NCBI GenBank assembly: GCA_029339505.1
Contig: JAQISU010000081.1
Span: 16,971,501-17,035,500 of the forward strand
Length of the DNA stretch: 64,000 bases
Direction: 5' to 3'
DNA from: Unio delphinus
Taxonomy: Eukaryota; Mollusca; Bivalvia; Unionida; Unionidae
The first letter of the stretch is position 1; the number at the start of each line of letters is the position of its first letter. Positions 43,441-58,842 of the stretch are shown one piece after another. Position numbers and translations under genes: made by a program. Below the pieces are notes generated by a model. It saw nothing but the letters and a program-made list of their open reading frames with translations. It was not told the DNA's origin and did no database searches.

Positions 43441-43513
43441 CAATTTAAATTGATATATTGTATATCCTTCATTGCAATATGTATGACTGTTTGTCTCTAG
43501 TTTATTTTATTAA

Positions 43514-43616
<103 letters not shown>

Positions 43617-43904
43617 TCCAATGATTGGATGAAATATCACAAGAATGCACAAATCTAATAATGGAAAATACAAATAAATTACTTTACAAAATGCAAAGAC
43701 AAGAGGTGAATGATTCACAGTGATTACACAATGAAAAGATGGATATAGTTTACTCAGCTAGTAAACAATGTGGAAATGCATTCATGTAGTAAAATGAATT
43801 CACTCAGTGAAGTTATGCAAACAAAAAGGGACAATCCCACAATTAGCCTACGGGTACAAGCTAATATTTGAGGAGATACACTCCGTCATCAGTACACTTT
43901 ATTG

Positions 43905-44115
43905 CAGCTACAGTTCAGCTTCACAGCTGCTACGGTAAATTCCTGTGGTTAGCTTTGCAGCTTGCACCAAGTTATCCTCGATCACTCAGTTATCATCAAA
44001 TTTTATTTCAGCTCAACGGCTGCAACAGCTCCGCTTCACAGCTGCTGCGGTAAATTCGTTTGGTTGGCTTAACAGCTTGCATCACGTTGTTCTCGATCAC
44101 TCCGATAACTTCGAA
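43905..44115. repeat. Two-copy tandem duplication, about 115-bp period
   Basis: CTTCACAGCTGCTACGGTAA (43919) and CTTCACAGCTGCTGCGGTAA (44034) begin diverged copies that both continue to CTCGATCACTC. GC content is higher than the surroundings; it may belong to an unidentified repeat. Confidence 0.8.
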
Positions 44116-45179
44116 CGCTCGGGTCACTCTAGACACCCCAAACCATCTGGAAGCTCTACACAGCGCTAAACACGCCGGACACCTGAAACCATATCCAACA
44201 CCGTGTACTATAAATGACATAGGCATAAAAGTGTAATAACGTTATACACGGCATTAATAATAAAACAACGAGATCGGACGTAACCTAACCAAAAATCCTA
44301 CTCTACTATACAATTCTGAAAAATATAGTTTTTTGATTTACTAATATAAATCCCTTGCTAAATCGAAAACAAGAATATAAATATGTGCATTATTCTGCGT
44401 AAACCAAAGCTACATAACAAACATATGTAAAGACATGGTAGTAAGATAGTTATATCTTACATTCAGGAAAGTAATAAACTTTCTCTAGAGCTGAAGATTT
44501 GCTAGTTCATATATCAGACCTGCTTCTTGTAAAGAATATCCGTATTGTAAAGTGTTTTACCTACGTAAGGTATTTATACACAAGTATCGTCTGCGCACTG
44601 AAGGCAATCGGTTCTCGCCATCGAGAGCATTTTGCACGTGCGGAATATTTCGATATACACAATATACATTACTCACCCGCGGGTATCGTTGTACACAAAA
44701 AATAAAACTCGAGTACATATATTTAATACATAAAAGAATGTATACAATTATGTGACATCCATGAAGCCATGTAAGTAAATATCATTATGATATATTGGAT
44801 TCCATTTTTTAAAGTTTCCTTTTGATTACAATTCTTTGCAATTATCCTAACCAGCGTTCCATGAAACATAAACTATACAAACAGTGATTATTCTTTTTAT
44901 AACAGCTACTTGGCATTCTCTTTAAATCTATGGATTTTGAGTCCTGACACACGAAATATTTTGTCATTATTGTATGATAGTATTACAACATTTTAATATA
45001 TACTTTAAACATTTAGTTCATTTAGTTCAATCTACATGTTTCAATTCGGTAACACGTGACAATATAAGCTTCCCTTTCTCGTCTATCTGATTTTCATGGA
45101 ACGTTTCTAAAGGACAGCTAGAGAGACACTGTAGAAGTATATGGTTCTATCGAGAATAACTAGTTTATTTATTCCACAA

Positions 45180-45184
<5 letters not shown>

Positions 45185-45262
<78 letters not shown>
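45185..45262. repeat. (TA)n microsatellite
   Basis: Dinucleotide run. Confidence 0.97.
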
Positions 45263-45265
<3 letters not shown>

Positions 45266-46906
45266 TTTTAAATAAGAATTCTACCTTGAAATGTAGAGTA
45301 CTCAAAGAATTCTCTTACATTGGGATTGTTAAAAAGTTTTCTTTACGCATATATATCTTTAATGATTCTGTTTTTTTTTAAACTAACAGCTGTTTAATAA
45401 TAAATAGTTCTCTATATTTCCCAATTGTTATATCATTAGGAATAATCCGTTAGTTATTTGTTTATTTCCTCGTGAGCCATTTAAATCCTGACTTCTTCAA
45501 TTCTAATGAACTTGTATACATGTCCACCGGAGACATGTCATGCAGCTGCAACAATTGTCACAGAATTGTTTATAATAGAATATTTATGTATAATATATAA
45601 CAAAGTGTGCTCAGATTTCGTTGCAGCGTACAGAGTTCCACGTGGGTGGGGATTTTTTTTAGCAGTGTTTTTTTTTATTTTCTTCTTCTTCAAAATACTG
45701 AGTTTGGTTTACACATTGCTGCACGCGCAAAGAGTGTGCAATTATAAATCCAATTACATCCAGTTATCTGGCTGTTGATTTTCCCATAAAGAAAGGAAAT
45801 TCTTGCATGTTCTTTGCATGTAAATGGAAATCAATGCGTATGAACTACTTGTGCTGAGTTAAGTTTGAGTTTATATGGTTATCAAGCTGTATGTCTAAGT
45901 ATACGATGATCGACACAATTCAGAGCCAGAGCTTGACTTCAAAGACTAACAAGCCATAATGGGCAGGCAGGCAGCAACAGTTTCTGCTCTCGATGCAGAT
46001 TTATTCAAGATATGACCGAACAAATACAAATCGAATTTATCGTCGTCAGCGTTTCGATGATTGTCAGTGTCATCATAATTTTAATAATAAATTGCTGAGA
46101 ACAAAATATACAGTTAGAAACGCACAACACTGACCCATGATAGCAAATGTACAATCGTGTCAGATCTTCATCACAAAACACTAATTGTGTTGAATTTGTA
46201 TAAATCCAGACCTAATTCTTCACGTCTTCTTTTGACGAAAGCGGTTTGATATATTTTTTTTTTCATATTCCTACCTCTTTATCAGAGTGGCATCAGCGGA
46301 TAACAATTACTGGGAATAACTATCTTTTATCAAAACGAGACTTCTGTCATGCATCCCATGACATTCTATTGCGAGCTTGGTGCAGACGGACTATCAAAAT
46401 CTCCATAAGTTCAATCATGATTAGAACATTTATTCACAAATATGGTAATAAGTATCCCGCAAATATGACGTTTTTCTTGCTGATCGAGCAAGCTACTTAT
46501 CCAGCATTTTGCTTTGCAAGTTCGTATCATCGTTATTGTTTATAAAAAGAAAATATATTCTAGCTAAAATATGAATCAGTGACCATACCACTAATTTCTG
46601 CATATCTCCTTTATTCTTAATCATACGAGTGAACATAATTTTTTCCTGTTCACATATAATGTGTTACACACGTATCTTTCATTAGATCCGCTATTGCATT
46701 ATCGGTCTATGTCAGTGTGGAAGTCATTTAAAATGGAAATATATCTTCTTGATCGTTTATTACCCTAGACACATAATGGTGCCAGCTTGGAGGCCTGAAC
46801 CGACCGTTAACGATTTATCAGGAAATATAAATATTAAATATTCAATATGGTGGATCGAAAGGCACTGTATTAAAATACAGCTAGTGCACATGCGCTGAGG
46901 ATTTTT

Positions 46907-47009
<103 letters not shown>

Positions 47010-47749
47010 GCGGTTGCTCGGAAATATGTAACAGGTGGGCCAACCGAGTGATGCACCATTGCGTAAGGGAACGTATAATGAACCGATTGCTGCATCAACG
47101 CATTATCAACACACCTTACATTGGAGATAATGATAATAGCGATAAATTAATATTTAATTGAATAACAACTTGTCGTAAAACTGACATTTAGGTATCAATA
47201 GTTATTTTATGCGCAGTTTACGCATGCACAATACGTTGCTGACAAAAATGTAATTTGAGTTCATTCTTGAGACATGTTTCTTAATTAATTATTAGATCTA
47301 CTTTTTAAATGTCAATTTCAGACAGAAATTTCTCTTTGATACATAGGAGTTACAGAACTAATTGCACTCATTTCGTATCCACTCTATTAACCTAGTCAAG
47401 ATTTGTTCTGTTTTTGAACATTACCATGGTAGATGTAATATAACCTTTACAAATAGTTTGCAGAGACAGCGCCAGTTAACTGGAATGTTTCCAATCTGTG
47501 GGTAGGAATGAATTTTATCAAATTTTGACTGTACGCGAACGGTTCTATTGAAAGGTATAAAAAAGACTGATAGTTTATCACTTGGCTGCAAACACCTAAA
47601 ACTCGTTTTTAAAGTCCCATCTGCTGATAGTTTTAAACATCTGCATTATTATCTTGAAATTAAGGTGAAGCATGAATCGAGTGAAAAGTATTTAGTAACA
47701 TTCGTTTAAGTGGTTATTGCTTGGTACTACAGACTCATCAATACCTTTA

Positions 47750-48450
47750 TCCAGCTCTGAACATGCCATGCCTAAAACACACGTACTCATTCAAACATTA
47801 AATATCTAGCTTTGAACATGTCATGCCTGAAACACATGTACTCATTAAAAATGATCCATCTCTGAACATGTAATGCCTTAAACACGTATACTCATTAAAA
47901 ACTTAAATATGCAGCTCTGAAAAATTTCATGCCTAAAACACTTGTGCTCATTAAAACAATATCCAGCTCTACACATGTCAAGCCTAAAACACTTGTGTTT
48001 ATTAGAAACTTATGTATCCAGCTCTGAACATGTCATGCCTAAAACACGTGTACTCATTAAACATTAGGTATCTCTGAACATGTCATGCCTAAAACACGTG
48101 TACGCATTAAATATCCATCTCTGAATCGGTCATGCCTTTAATACGTATACTCATTAAAAACTTAAATATCCAGCTCTGAACATGTCATGCCTAAAACACG
48201 TGTACTTATTAAACATTAGCCATCTCTGAACCTGTTATGCCTTAAACACGTTTACTCATTAAACATTATCCATGTCTAAACATGTCATGTCTAAAATATG
48301 TGTACTCATTAAAACGTTATCCATCTCTGAACATGTCATGCCTAAAACGCAAGTACTCATCAAAACCTTTATCCATCTCTAAACATGTCATGTCTTAAAC
48401 ACGTGTACTCATATAAAACGTACCCATCTCTGTACAGGCCATACATAAAA
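47750..48450. repeat. Degenerate tandem array, 45-60 bp unit with CACGTG cores
   Basis: About 14 diverged copies of a unit reading roughly CCATCTCTGAACATGTCATG then CCTAAAACACGTGTACTCA and TTAAA. Unit length varies because the TTAAA-CATTA-ATC linker differs. Many copies retain ACACGTGT, a palindrome containing the CACGTG E-box; others have ATGTCAT or ACGTAT variants. No ORF passes through. Confidence 0.92.
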
Positions 48451-50374
48451 CACTTGTAAAGTACCATAGCGATTTCTATGATTATTTATCTTAAACCAAT
48501 ACATGCACTCTAATTATAATGTTTCAGATTCTTTGATATGAAATGTTCAATAACATTAGAAAGTGGAGAACAAAAAGCATATAATGTATTCGAACTGTGA
48601 GATAATTAAGGAGATCAACCCATGAACATCTAAATAAAGGTTCGTAAAAATAGCAAATAGCCTTACTAGTCGAATTAAGACATTTCTATCTAGACGCTCT
48701 ATTTTCATTGCATTCTTAGCAACCGTTAGGTGTGCTTAATAATTTATTTACTGCATGACCATAGGAAAATATGTTCTGTTGAATAATCAACAAATGTGAT
48801 CAAATCTACAAGTATCACTTTTCCAATAATAACAAATCCAAATTTTTTTGGAACGGATGAATATTTCCCTAAGCCTATATAAATGAAATAATTACAAATG
48901 ATAGTCAGTTGGAAAGTTGAAATCCGAATACCCCTGGAGGATACAAATCATTAAGTGCATGCTGTTAGATTTAAAATTATGAGGGCTTTTAAGCTTTAGA
49001 TGTTGAACTAAATCTATAATGTTTACGTGAAGGGATTAAACTTCTTTGAAAGTATTGATCTTGAAACGTTAAGATACATGAACATCTCTTATATACAATT
49101 TTCAGACTGTTAGTATTACAATATTATAGACAAGCACCATGTGCTATTGGCTAGTCTATTTGAGAAAATAATTAAGTATCTTCTTCGTCTTTTATAACTT
49201 CTGCAATGTCGACTAGATCATTAAACATTTGTGATAATTTTATGTATGGTTTCATTGTTAAATTTCGATAAAACAATGCAGAACTCTATGTCAAGTGGAC
49301 TGTAATAAGGAATATATTGTCAGGATTTAATTGGTTAATGTATACTATATGTCATAAATAGGTAAGCAAGTTGCTCGCTACATTCAGATACGAAAACTAA
49401 ATCTCAAATACACTTTCCTGAACAGCAAGGTCTTAACGTAGGCGACGTTATAGATTATAATCAAATTAACAAAGAATATAATCATTTAAATCCCTCTCTA
49501 AGTTATTATTGGATTGACACAATCCGAAAAACAACTTTGTAATAATTAGATTACATAGCATTTGAAATTCATTATGTCTAGAAATAGTGAGATGAGAGAC
49601 ACCCAAACATCTGAGACTGACTAGATGTACTCCGCAATTTAAGATGAGAAGGTCAGATTATGTTTACCAGATTATTACCGTAGATGCGAAAATGGCTAGA
49701 TGGGTTATCTTTTGCAGGGCGGCAATGATTTGACAGAAAATGAATACGAAGATTATCACGTCTTCTCTAATCTATGTTGAAGGAACTGTCGGACATAACA
49801 AAAAGTATATCACATAATCTGTTTCCATTAGTCAATATACTTTTAAACGATGTTTGAGATATTAAATTTAAGACGACAAATTAAACAAAGATAAAATATT
49901 ACGATAAGATCTTAACAATATATTTAAACTCAACAGTTATTATATCCTATTCTGTAAGTTGTGATTTAGCAAACGATTTTCGAAACTATTTTATAGGTGG
50001 CGGTGGTCTATTTGTTATTGACAAGTAATATGTTGATGAACACATGTACTATTATCGGCTGCAACAACAACTAGTTGACAAATTCGTTAGACAGCTTTAA
50101 ATCTGGATATTTGCCATAAATAATAACGTATTTAACATCTAATATCGTATTTAATTCTTCATGGAGTTTCTATTCTTTAAAATGCAACTGCACCATTCTT
50201 CATCGAGTTCTGACTTGTTAACACTAAAACAAAATATTTGAAAAAAAAACAAGAAAGGGAAAAGCAGAATATAAAATACTGTTATTAATGGAGATTCTCT
50301 CTGTATTGTAGCTATCTAGTACAGAAATAACAGAACATATGCAACTTGTTAAACTTATTATCCTTCTTATCTAA

Positions 50375-50376
<2 letters not shown>

Positions 50377-50450
<74 letters not shown>

Positions 50451-50487
50451 GTGTGTGTGCGTGTGCGTGTGTGTGTGTGTTTGTGTT
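50377..50487. repeat. (TA)n-(TG)n compound microsatellite
   Basis: TA run to about 50447, then a TG/CG run. Confidence 0.97.
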
Positions 50488-52838
50488 AGTTTAACACCAT
50501 AGAGTAAAACAAAATCTAGTCGTTTTAAACATTGTCAGCGTAAGAATCTCATTCTTTCATGTATGTTTTCTTGCAGTCTTCATTGTTAATTTTCTTCTTA
50601 ATATTTAAAATGACATCCATTTTGTTCTCTTAATATTCCAAGTATTGTTGCTTCAGACATAATTTACAATAACCACAATGATAGTGTTCTGTTTTCCCCA
50701 TTTCTACCATATCTTAGCATTCATCATATATAATTAACTAATTCATTTTCTGTGTATCTTTTATATTTCAGATATTGCTATTGTTACTCATAACATATCG
50801 GCAGAATGAATCTCAAACTATGTTAACGTCCCTTGAAGTACGATTGCATTCATTTAATAATTTCATTGCAAATGAACGGAAGAGAATGCATCAATAGGAG
50901 TGAAATGTCGATGAATAAAACATTGCTAGAGAAAGTAACTTCACAAAATAAGAAACATCCAGTAGAGACAATCTTATTATTAAAACCCGATTACAACAGG
51001 ATTCAGAACACACAGTATCATCGAAAGATTAATTAGGGATGCACGTTGACAATAAAAACAAAATGTGTTACTGTAAATGGTACGGTATTGTTGACTTAGG
51101 TAAAGTATTGGGAAATACATTATGTGGTTTATCATGGATGCGTACTGAGGACAGTAATAAAGCACGTCAGGTATAATCAGCTTAGTATCGTATTGATCAA
51201 AAGGAACAGTTAAGACACATTCCAGATATTCTGTTTCTTACAATCGTAATCATAATAGTCATTACTTATACTAGTAATCGTAATTGTCAAGTCCTCGGGA
51301 ATTTCAAAAGGATACAGTGGGTCATACCGTTAATGTGGAATTATTTATGTCGTCAAAATGCCTTATGTTGTAAACTGTATCACTTTTTGCCAGGGTTTTT
51401 ACATTAATCGCCTCAGTTATTAACTTTCTTAATATAAGATTTTGAACTCTGGAATTATTCTTATTTGTTATATTTGTTATATTCAGGTGTATTGCCAAAT
51501 TCCATATTACTACAAAGGTTAAATCCAAACGTCATCTGGGCCCATCTAATTTTGTCAACATTGATTTGGTTTATCTTAAAGGCTTATTTGCAAGGCATTT
51601 GCTCATAATTCAATTAAAAATGTCCAGACTACAGATAATAAGACATAAATTGACGTGTTCCATACCTTGTGTTCTGTAATTGTTTGAAACATTTCCGTTG
51701 TGTGGTGTAATTTATGATTCCAACTTGAACTTGCGTTCCACGTATTTCAATAACTATTTTGCCTATAACCGCAATAAAATATTGTAGAAGCTTGCAGTGG
51801 GTTTTTAATTAGATTTCAATTCTTTCTAACCAGTCGTTCACGTGAAACGATAAGCGGTACATGCACGTCTCCACAAGGCTTTGTTTTAACAATATGTTCC
51901 AGCAGGTGGTACAATTTATATATGGCAAATTATTCGAAAAGGTTCTCCACTTTCATTGGAGTCGACTAAGATCAATGAAGAAAAATATCTGGTGATCCCT
52001 ATATTTGCTAACTATTTGCTCATATTTTCAAATGAAGACGTCAAACCAATCAAAGGAATCAAATCGAGAAAACTTTTGTTTTGCAATATGTTAAATGTTC
52101 ATCCTTTCAACAGACGTTTCGTATCTTGTCTATTAGTTTGTAAAATCGTCTACTTACAAACAATTATTGCTAATTATTAAATGATACCATTACACAAATT
52201 AATGTATATTTTACTTGAAGTATTTAATTATCAACTGCACCATTTTTTAAAATCTATTTATTGTCTTTCATTCTCACGTCAGTCAGATCCTGTAAATAAC
52301 GATTATTATTTATGCGTAGTTGGCTCGAAATAAGCGAAAACTTATTCCTCAATTCTTAGTACATCGTAATTGGTTTTTGCATTTGCTTTCTATCCTGATT
52401 CTTGAGTATAAATCCTGTTTAAACCAATGTACGTGTTTCCCTCTATTATGCAAATGCGAGTGTGTGGCAAGATAGATTAATGCAAGATCATAACATAGTA
52501 ATACAAATATTAATTAGGGAGAAGTACTTATTGGTGTGTGGATATAGTGTGGTCAGTCAGATTTAATTTCCACTTACGAGATCAAAAGAGAATATATCTG
52601 TAAACAAACTGTATTTATATTTTACAAGGGATACAAATTCATCAACGAACAGATTGCTGCAAGCAATTTATTTAGGGCTAAATTAATGGTTGTCATGACT
52701 CACTTCAAACGGGTTTTTTAGTTGAAAATTCTTCTCTTATTCCATGTGCTACCAAATAGTGTTAAATAATTATGTTAGATAACGGAATGGAACACAATTT
52801 TCTGTATTTCCTTGTATTGACGAGCTGGCTGTATTGTA

Positions 52839-52878
52839 AGGTGAGTATAATAAATGCAAGGTGAGTATAATAAATGCA
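52839..52878. repeat. 20-bp direct duplication
   Basis: AAGGTGAGTATAATAAATGC occurs twice in tandem. Confidence 0.9.
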
Positions 52879-53091
52879 GTACAGATGACATTGTTGATTT
52901 TAATTTGACTTTTGTTTATTCATTGTTTTCGCCTTAGTAGCCAAACGTGTTTCAAAACAAAGCTTTTATCTACTAGCAAACGTATTTTATTCGTTCAAAA
53001 TGTAATTTCTAGTTTATCAGAGTCTATAATGTATAATCACAACACTTAAAATCCATTGTCTAGCTTTGTTTGTTTGTTTATTTGTTTGTTT

Positions 53092-53380
53092 GATTAGGAT
53101 TTTTAACGTATTTAACAATTTTTCAGTCATATCGCTACGATGTCTACAGTCAAACAGTTTATAGTGATGTCTAGCACTGGGGCATCATGCCGCTGAAATG
53201 TAGCATAATGTCCCACCCAGTAACATTATCCTGACACCAGGCCGACCAGTCCTAACACTAACCTCTTAATGCTGAGGGCCAAGCGAGGCAGCTGTTAGTA
53301 CCAATTTGTAAGTCTTTGATATGACCAACAACCTCCCGCTTCCGCGGCGGACGCTCTAACCACTAGGCCACCGGAGCGGT
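53092..53380 (-). repeat. SINE family B copy (tRNA-derived)
   Basis: The minus strand starts at 53380 with ACCGCTCCGGTGGCCTAGTG then GTTAGAGCGTCC (A box). It runs through AGGACTGGTCGGCCTGGTGT to an A/T-rich end near 53092. Close to the 61140 copy over its whole length. Confidence 0.93.
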
Positions 53381-55185
53381 GCTTGACTAGCTTTCGACGA
53401 CTGCAAAATTGTTAAGTAAATCTTGATAGGCCTTCATCGGATAAAATGTACATACAGTTTTTTTTAAATATCCAACACTATTTGAAGCGGTTTATAAATA
53501 TGTTTCGACCGAGACCTGCTGGAAGTAAATGTTATCTCTCATATGACAAGATTATGAAACATAATGAATTGCTCTCTTTGTGTCTTTACGATGTTCTAGT
53601 CATTCAGTCTAAGAAGATTATAACAGTTTTAAAAACAGTTATTTTTAAGAAACAACCTCCCGAAATTGTTTGATATGGAGTTCTTTGCATCTCAGCTTCA
53701 CATCTAACGAAATAAACGTTCATCCATGTGCATTCATATCGCTTTACGTAGTTTATTAAGTCCATACGTCGGAAGTATTGCAAATTCATTACCAGAACAC
53801 TAACACAGTTTTAACGAGACATGTAATCAACATAGCATTAAAACGATTCTCAAGGTCAATAAAAGCAGACGATTCACCTTTCCCTGCTCGTAAGAAGACT
53901 TAATGTCGGTATTTTTAGGTTGTCTATGTTTCTCTAAAAGATCACTAAGATGAGTTCAACGTGTAGGCACCACATATGTGATCTATCTTATTCATTAATT
54001 TAGTAACACATCCTTGTTCTCAGTATTTCAATTAGATGCTCGCGCGACAGTGCGCTGTTTTAATTGGACTCTGCAGTTGTCCTTTGCAACTCTTCGTTTA
54101 GTTTTCATTTCACTTGAACCATTATGATCAAATAATGAATAGATCATTATATATTGCTGCTTCTAAGTTTAGTTCAGCCTTACAGGTTTACATGGTGTAG
54201 CATGATTTAATTAAGACAAAAGTTTAAAATATTGTTCTCTTCAAAATATCATCTCTATTATTCTTTTCAAACATAAAGATGAATTTTCGTCCTTCTACAG
54301 TCATTTAAATGCAACGGCAACGCGTTGATCGCATGCTTTAATCCAACGTATCCTTCAATATTATAATTTGCTTCAAATATAATGTAGAAATTTATATCAA
54401 AATAGAGCCTTTAAAATATTGTGTATAGGTATAATTTCTTTTACGAATGATGTTGTAATCCGAACAAATCTTCCTTTAATTTATTAATCAGCAAATGTTT
54501 ATATAACAGATTTAACTACGTAGCTGGTGACTTAATGATGGAGAATGCCTTCTGATTGAAATATGTAAGCCCTTACTTTTAGTTTCCTATTACTTTAAGG
54601 ATATCATTCTGTTTTACATCCACATAATAGTTGTATGACGAGCCGTAGTTTTCTGTTTTAAGTTTTCAAAAATTATTCGCTGTTTCTCTTTTGTTTGCAT
54701 AAGTGCAAAGAGAGTGAATTTATTGATTTTTGTAATTTTACCGCACGTCTCAATTTTTTTAATAAAACTAAATTCTGCCCGTCAATCTCATAGCAATTGT
54801 CTGAACGGAAATACACATTTTAAATAATACAGCAGGGGCATAATAAAACCGAAACCAGGCTCCATTTAGTTTCTATCTAGCTGTGGTGCTTTACATCAGT
54901 AGATGAAATTTTTCCCAAGTGACCAATTTTTTACAACTATACATCTTTAAAATAGCTTTCAATATAACCATCTATAATTTTAAAAATATGGCATATGGTA
55001 ATTATTATGTTCGTACAAAGTTAATGAGCTACTTCAATTATTTCCTCCCCAAGAATGACATTCTTTGAATAAACATTCATTGTGTTATTTGAATTATATG
55101 TACTTTAAAGTTACTTATAAGCAAAATGAATTACCGCTACTTTAAAACTCAGTTTAATAGCTGAAAATAAATTCAAATTTCATGA

Positions 55186-55324
<139 letters not shown>

Positions 55325-56458
55325 CCGTTTGCATGGGTTCCTGTGTCTTGTAATACGCTTTCAACTGCAGACCTTTTTAAAATCTGTACTACAAAGGACA
55401 AAATAGAGATGAATGTGAGAATTTTTCTTATTTGCCATATGCAGGTTTATTGCATCGTGCTTGTCACTACAAGGATTAAGTAAAATCGTGATCTTGATCC
55501 ATATGATGTTCTAAATATTTGATGTTCTTTATCTGGAGGGTTTAATTTGCGTGTCATTCAGCAATAATTTAAAATAACGACATCATGGCAACCGATCATA
55601 GGATAGCAAAATGGCATGTAGCTTGTGTTTTGCACTGGAAATGTTCGAACCATTTCCGCTGTGGGGTATAATTTACGATTTCAGCGTGCAGTTCGAATAC
55701 ACTTTATGAACATAACTTCTCACAGGTTCCATTAATAAGCTGATCTGGAACCAAACGAAATTTAGATTTACTGATTTATATAGTGTAATAGTCTTTTAAT
55801 TATATATCGATCTTTGCTGGTCAGTTCCTTCATACGACAATGCGACGTGTTGATTTTAACATACAAGATTGACGCAAGTGGTACAAACTTTTACATGGCA
55901 ACCTATTGGAAAAAGTTCTCCAACATACCTGGAAGAAAACTATCAAGTGATCTCAATATTGGTGTGATACTGGCCCATAATATAAAACTGAGACATTAAG
56001 ACAACCATAAGATCCAAATCGATATGTTTCTTGTGTTATATGTACATGTTCACCATTTCCCAAATTATTCGGACATTGTGTATAAGTTGGCAAACACATG
56101 CTTTAACAATCAATACTTTCTAATCACTACTTGATACTGTTACATAATTGTATGCAGGCCTTTTACGTTAAATATCTTGATTAGCAAGTGTCACAATTGA
56201 GATCTATCTATTTATTTTCTTTCATTCTCACATCGGTCACATTATCTAATTAGAGATAATTGTTAATGCGTAGTTGCCCCTAAATAAGCTGAAGATTATT
56301 GTTCATTACCACGCTCCTCTCAATGAACATTTTATGTAATTTAGATTATGGTGTTTTGAAATTATTACTGCTTAACTTGACACACTTCTTCCTGTCCATT
56401 TACAAAGGTGAATATATTGGCAAGATATACAAAATCGTAAAGATATGTGTATAACCTT

Positions 56459-56460
<2 letters not shown>

Positions 56461-56534
<74 letters not shown>
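56461..56534. repeat. (GA)n microsatellite
   Basis: Pure purine dinucleotide run. Confidence 0.97.
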
Positions 56535-56537
<3 letters not shown>

Positions 56538-57158
56538 TAGGTTGGTGTGGCCATTCAATATGTTTTGCCATCAAGAGGTTATGAGACTCCATCGTTTCCA
56601 TGACAATACCTTCGTGGAATTGTCTGCACAATTTCAAGACAAGAACATTCTACAGGGATAAAAAAAAGACCATGTTGGTGTGATCATGACCTTCTTTGGT
56701 AAATAATATACACATATATACAATGACTAGTACTTCATACGTGCCTTCTCGACCAAAAACCCGATCATCTTCCGGTTAACCATAACGTGCTTGTAATTAG
56801 CACATAATTCACAGTACATACAACATGCTTACCGATCAGAGGCTGGGACTTGACCTGCTATCTCCATTCCTTCTGGCAACGCTTAACGTGGTGCAGATGA
56901 ATGGTGTAATTTACAAATGCCAGCATGCACCGGATACAACATTTCACGTCTGATTTGGTAGATTGTCCATGTTGAAAGTTATCTTGCTGATTTTGAATAC
57001 TATGCTTAGAGAAACTGAAAATGTGCCTGGTCGTCAAAACTCAAAACAAGTACAGCTCAACTTTACAATTTCTATTCCCGTTTCCTATGTAAGACATTAC
57101 AAAGTGGAGAAAAGTACATGCGATCAGTGTTTTATATTATGGGCCAGTATCACACCAC

Positions 57159-57162
<4 letters not shown>

Positions 57163-57189
<27 letters not shown>

Positions 57190-57272
57190 CATACATACAT
57201 ACATACATACATACATACATACATACATACATACATACATACATACATACATACATACATACATACATACAT
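57163..57272. repeat. (CATA)n microsatellite
   Basis: About 27 uninterrupted tetranucleotide units. Confidence 0.97.
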
Positions 57273-58483
57273 CGTGTTAAAAGAAAACTGGTACTTTGAT
57301 TATTTCGCAGTTGCTAGTTTGTTTTTTATCTGAGTATATAAGCAAAGGTGTGAAGCCATATGATTGATTCGCAACCGCAGGAACAGATCCTGATTAGAAA
57401 CTTGCAGGGTATGTGAACCAACGTGTGTGGCTTTCATTCCATCACAAAATTGTCCGACAGTGTAAATGAGGAGTCATGACATTTTCAGTTACCTTTGATC
57501 TTATAAAAGGTTTTATATAAAAGTAAATGAGTCTTGAAACCATCAAGAGAGTTATACTTTTTTAAACTGGTGTATATTTAGCTTTGTTGACGTTATTTCA
57601 GATGCATACGCAAAAACATGTTTCATCAACTGCACAATACAAACATATCTAGAATGTATTTGAATAACTTCAAATGCCTTTGAAAACTGAACTTTGAAAT
57701 GTTGACACTGAATTCATGATAATGAAATAGTCATATTCGACCGATTAGGGGTCATGCTCTGGTAACCTATCTTATTAACATAATAACGAATTGTATTAAT
57801 CAATCAGATGAAGTCTTACATCTTTGTGTTTGAACACTGATCAGTGTGGACGAAGAGCTTATGAATGTGTACCGAAGATTTGATTCACTCTCAGTTTTTG
57901 ACAGTTGGATTTCCATTGGTTTTTTCAGAGGTCATCAGATATTCAAGTACAGCGGTATGTTATATCTTGTTAAATCTATAGATCTTATAAAGATAAAATA
58001 TATTATAGTACTGTGCATTATATCTTCCGTACTAACCTTGACACAACAAATTGGAAAGACTTAAAGTGCTGTTTGGTATAAAGACTAAAAAGGATCTTTA
58101 ATATTTCATTCTTGAAAGTATATGAAAGTTCAAACGATCTTACAGACAAACTTGCTTAAGGGGTTTTTGGTAAAATATTGAAGGTATACAAGTGGAAATA
58201 TCATATATACACTGGGTCACTTAACAAATGGGGCGACCGAAACAGCACTGCCGATTCTTTTCCCGCTAAAACCAATCGGTTTCTTTTCATTAATTTCTCT
58301 TTTTTCATCTGCTTAAAGCTAACATGTGAAATAGATGTAATGGTCCACCTAACAAACTCGCAGTGGGTTTTTTTTTTTTAAAAAAAAGAGCTTTAATATT
58401 AATACAGCTGATACAGATTACAATTTCAGACTAATAACCTTTCAAAAATCCCTTGCACAAAATGAGACACTTTTAATTAATGT

Positions 58484-58700
58484 TTATGCTTCTTCTAAAT
58501 CTACATTACAATGGTCCTTTGCATGATTTTGTAAATAACCTCCTGACTGACTTAGACTGTCCAAGGATGTGAGGTACCTCGACCAGTAATGCTGCATAAC
58601 TCCTTTGGAATTTGTTCCATTAGCTCTATACAAATAAATGTATGTAGATAACAGTGACGAAGGACTCATAATCTCGGCACCCGTTGCCCACACAGTATTT
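58484..58700 (-). CDS. Unassigned ORF, possible terminal exon or retrocopy
   Basis: A minus-strand frame reading SPSSLLSTYIYLYRANG, then LTSLDSLSQSGGYLQNHAKD and a TAA at 58484. It is followed by about 90 nt with AATATTAAAG and then a T-run/A-run near 58368-58388. The layout (ORF end, short UTR, A-rich tail) could be a processed retrocopy, but no parent is recognised and the upstream part has no ATG context. Confidence 0.2.
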
Positions 58701-58842
58701 TACTCCCTAATATTGTTATGTACTTATTAACATTGCTGTTGAGGTAATCGCTAAGTTTTTAAGTAACCACTGTTGATAGCATGTGCCCGACATTACAAGT
58801 ACGGTAAATGTTGTAGCTCTCTTCGTTTCCTGAATGTGCAAA

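Noticed and set aside
43868..44226. Three overlapping ORFs in a GC-richer patch
   Set aside because: They arise from a diverged two-copy duplication and lie in different frames on both strands without splice or domain support.
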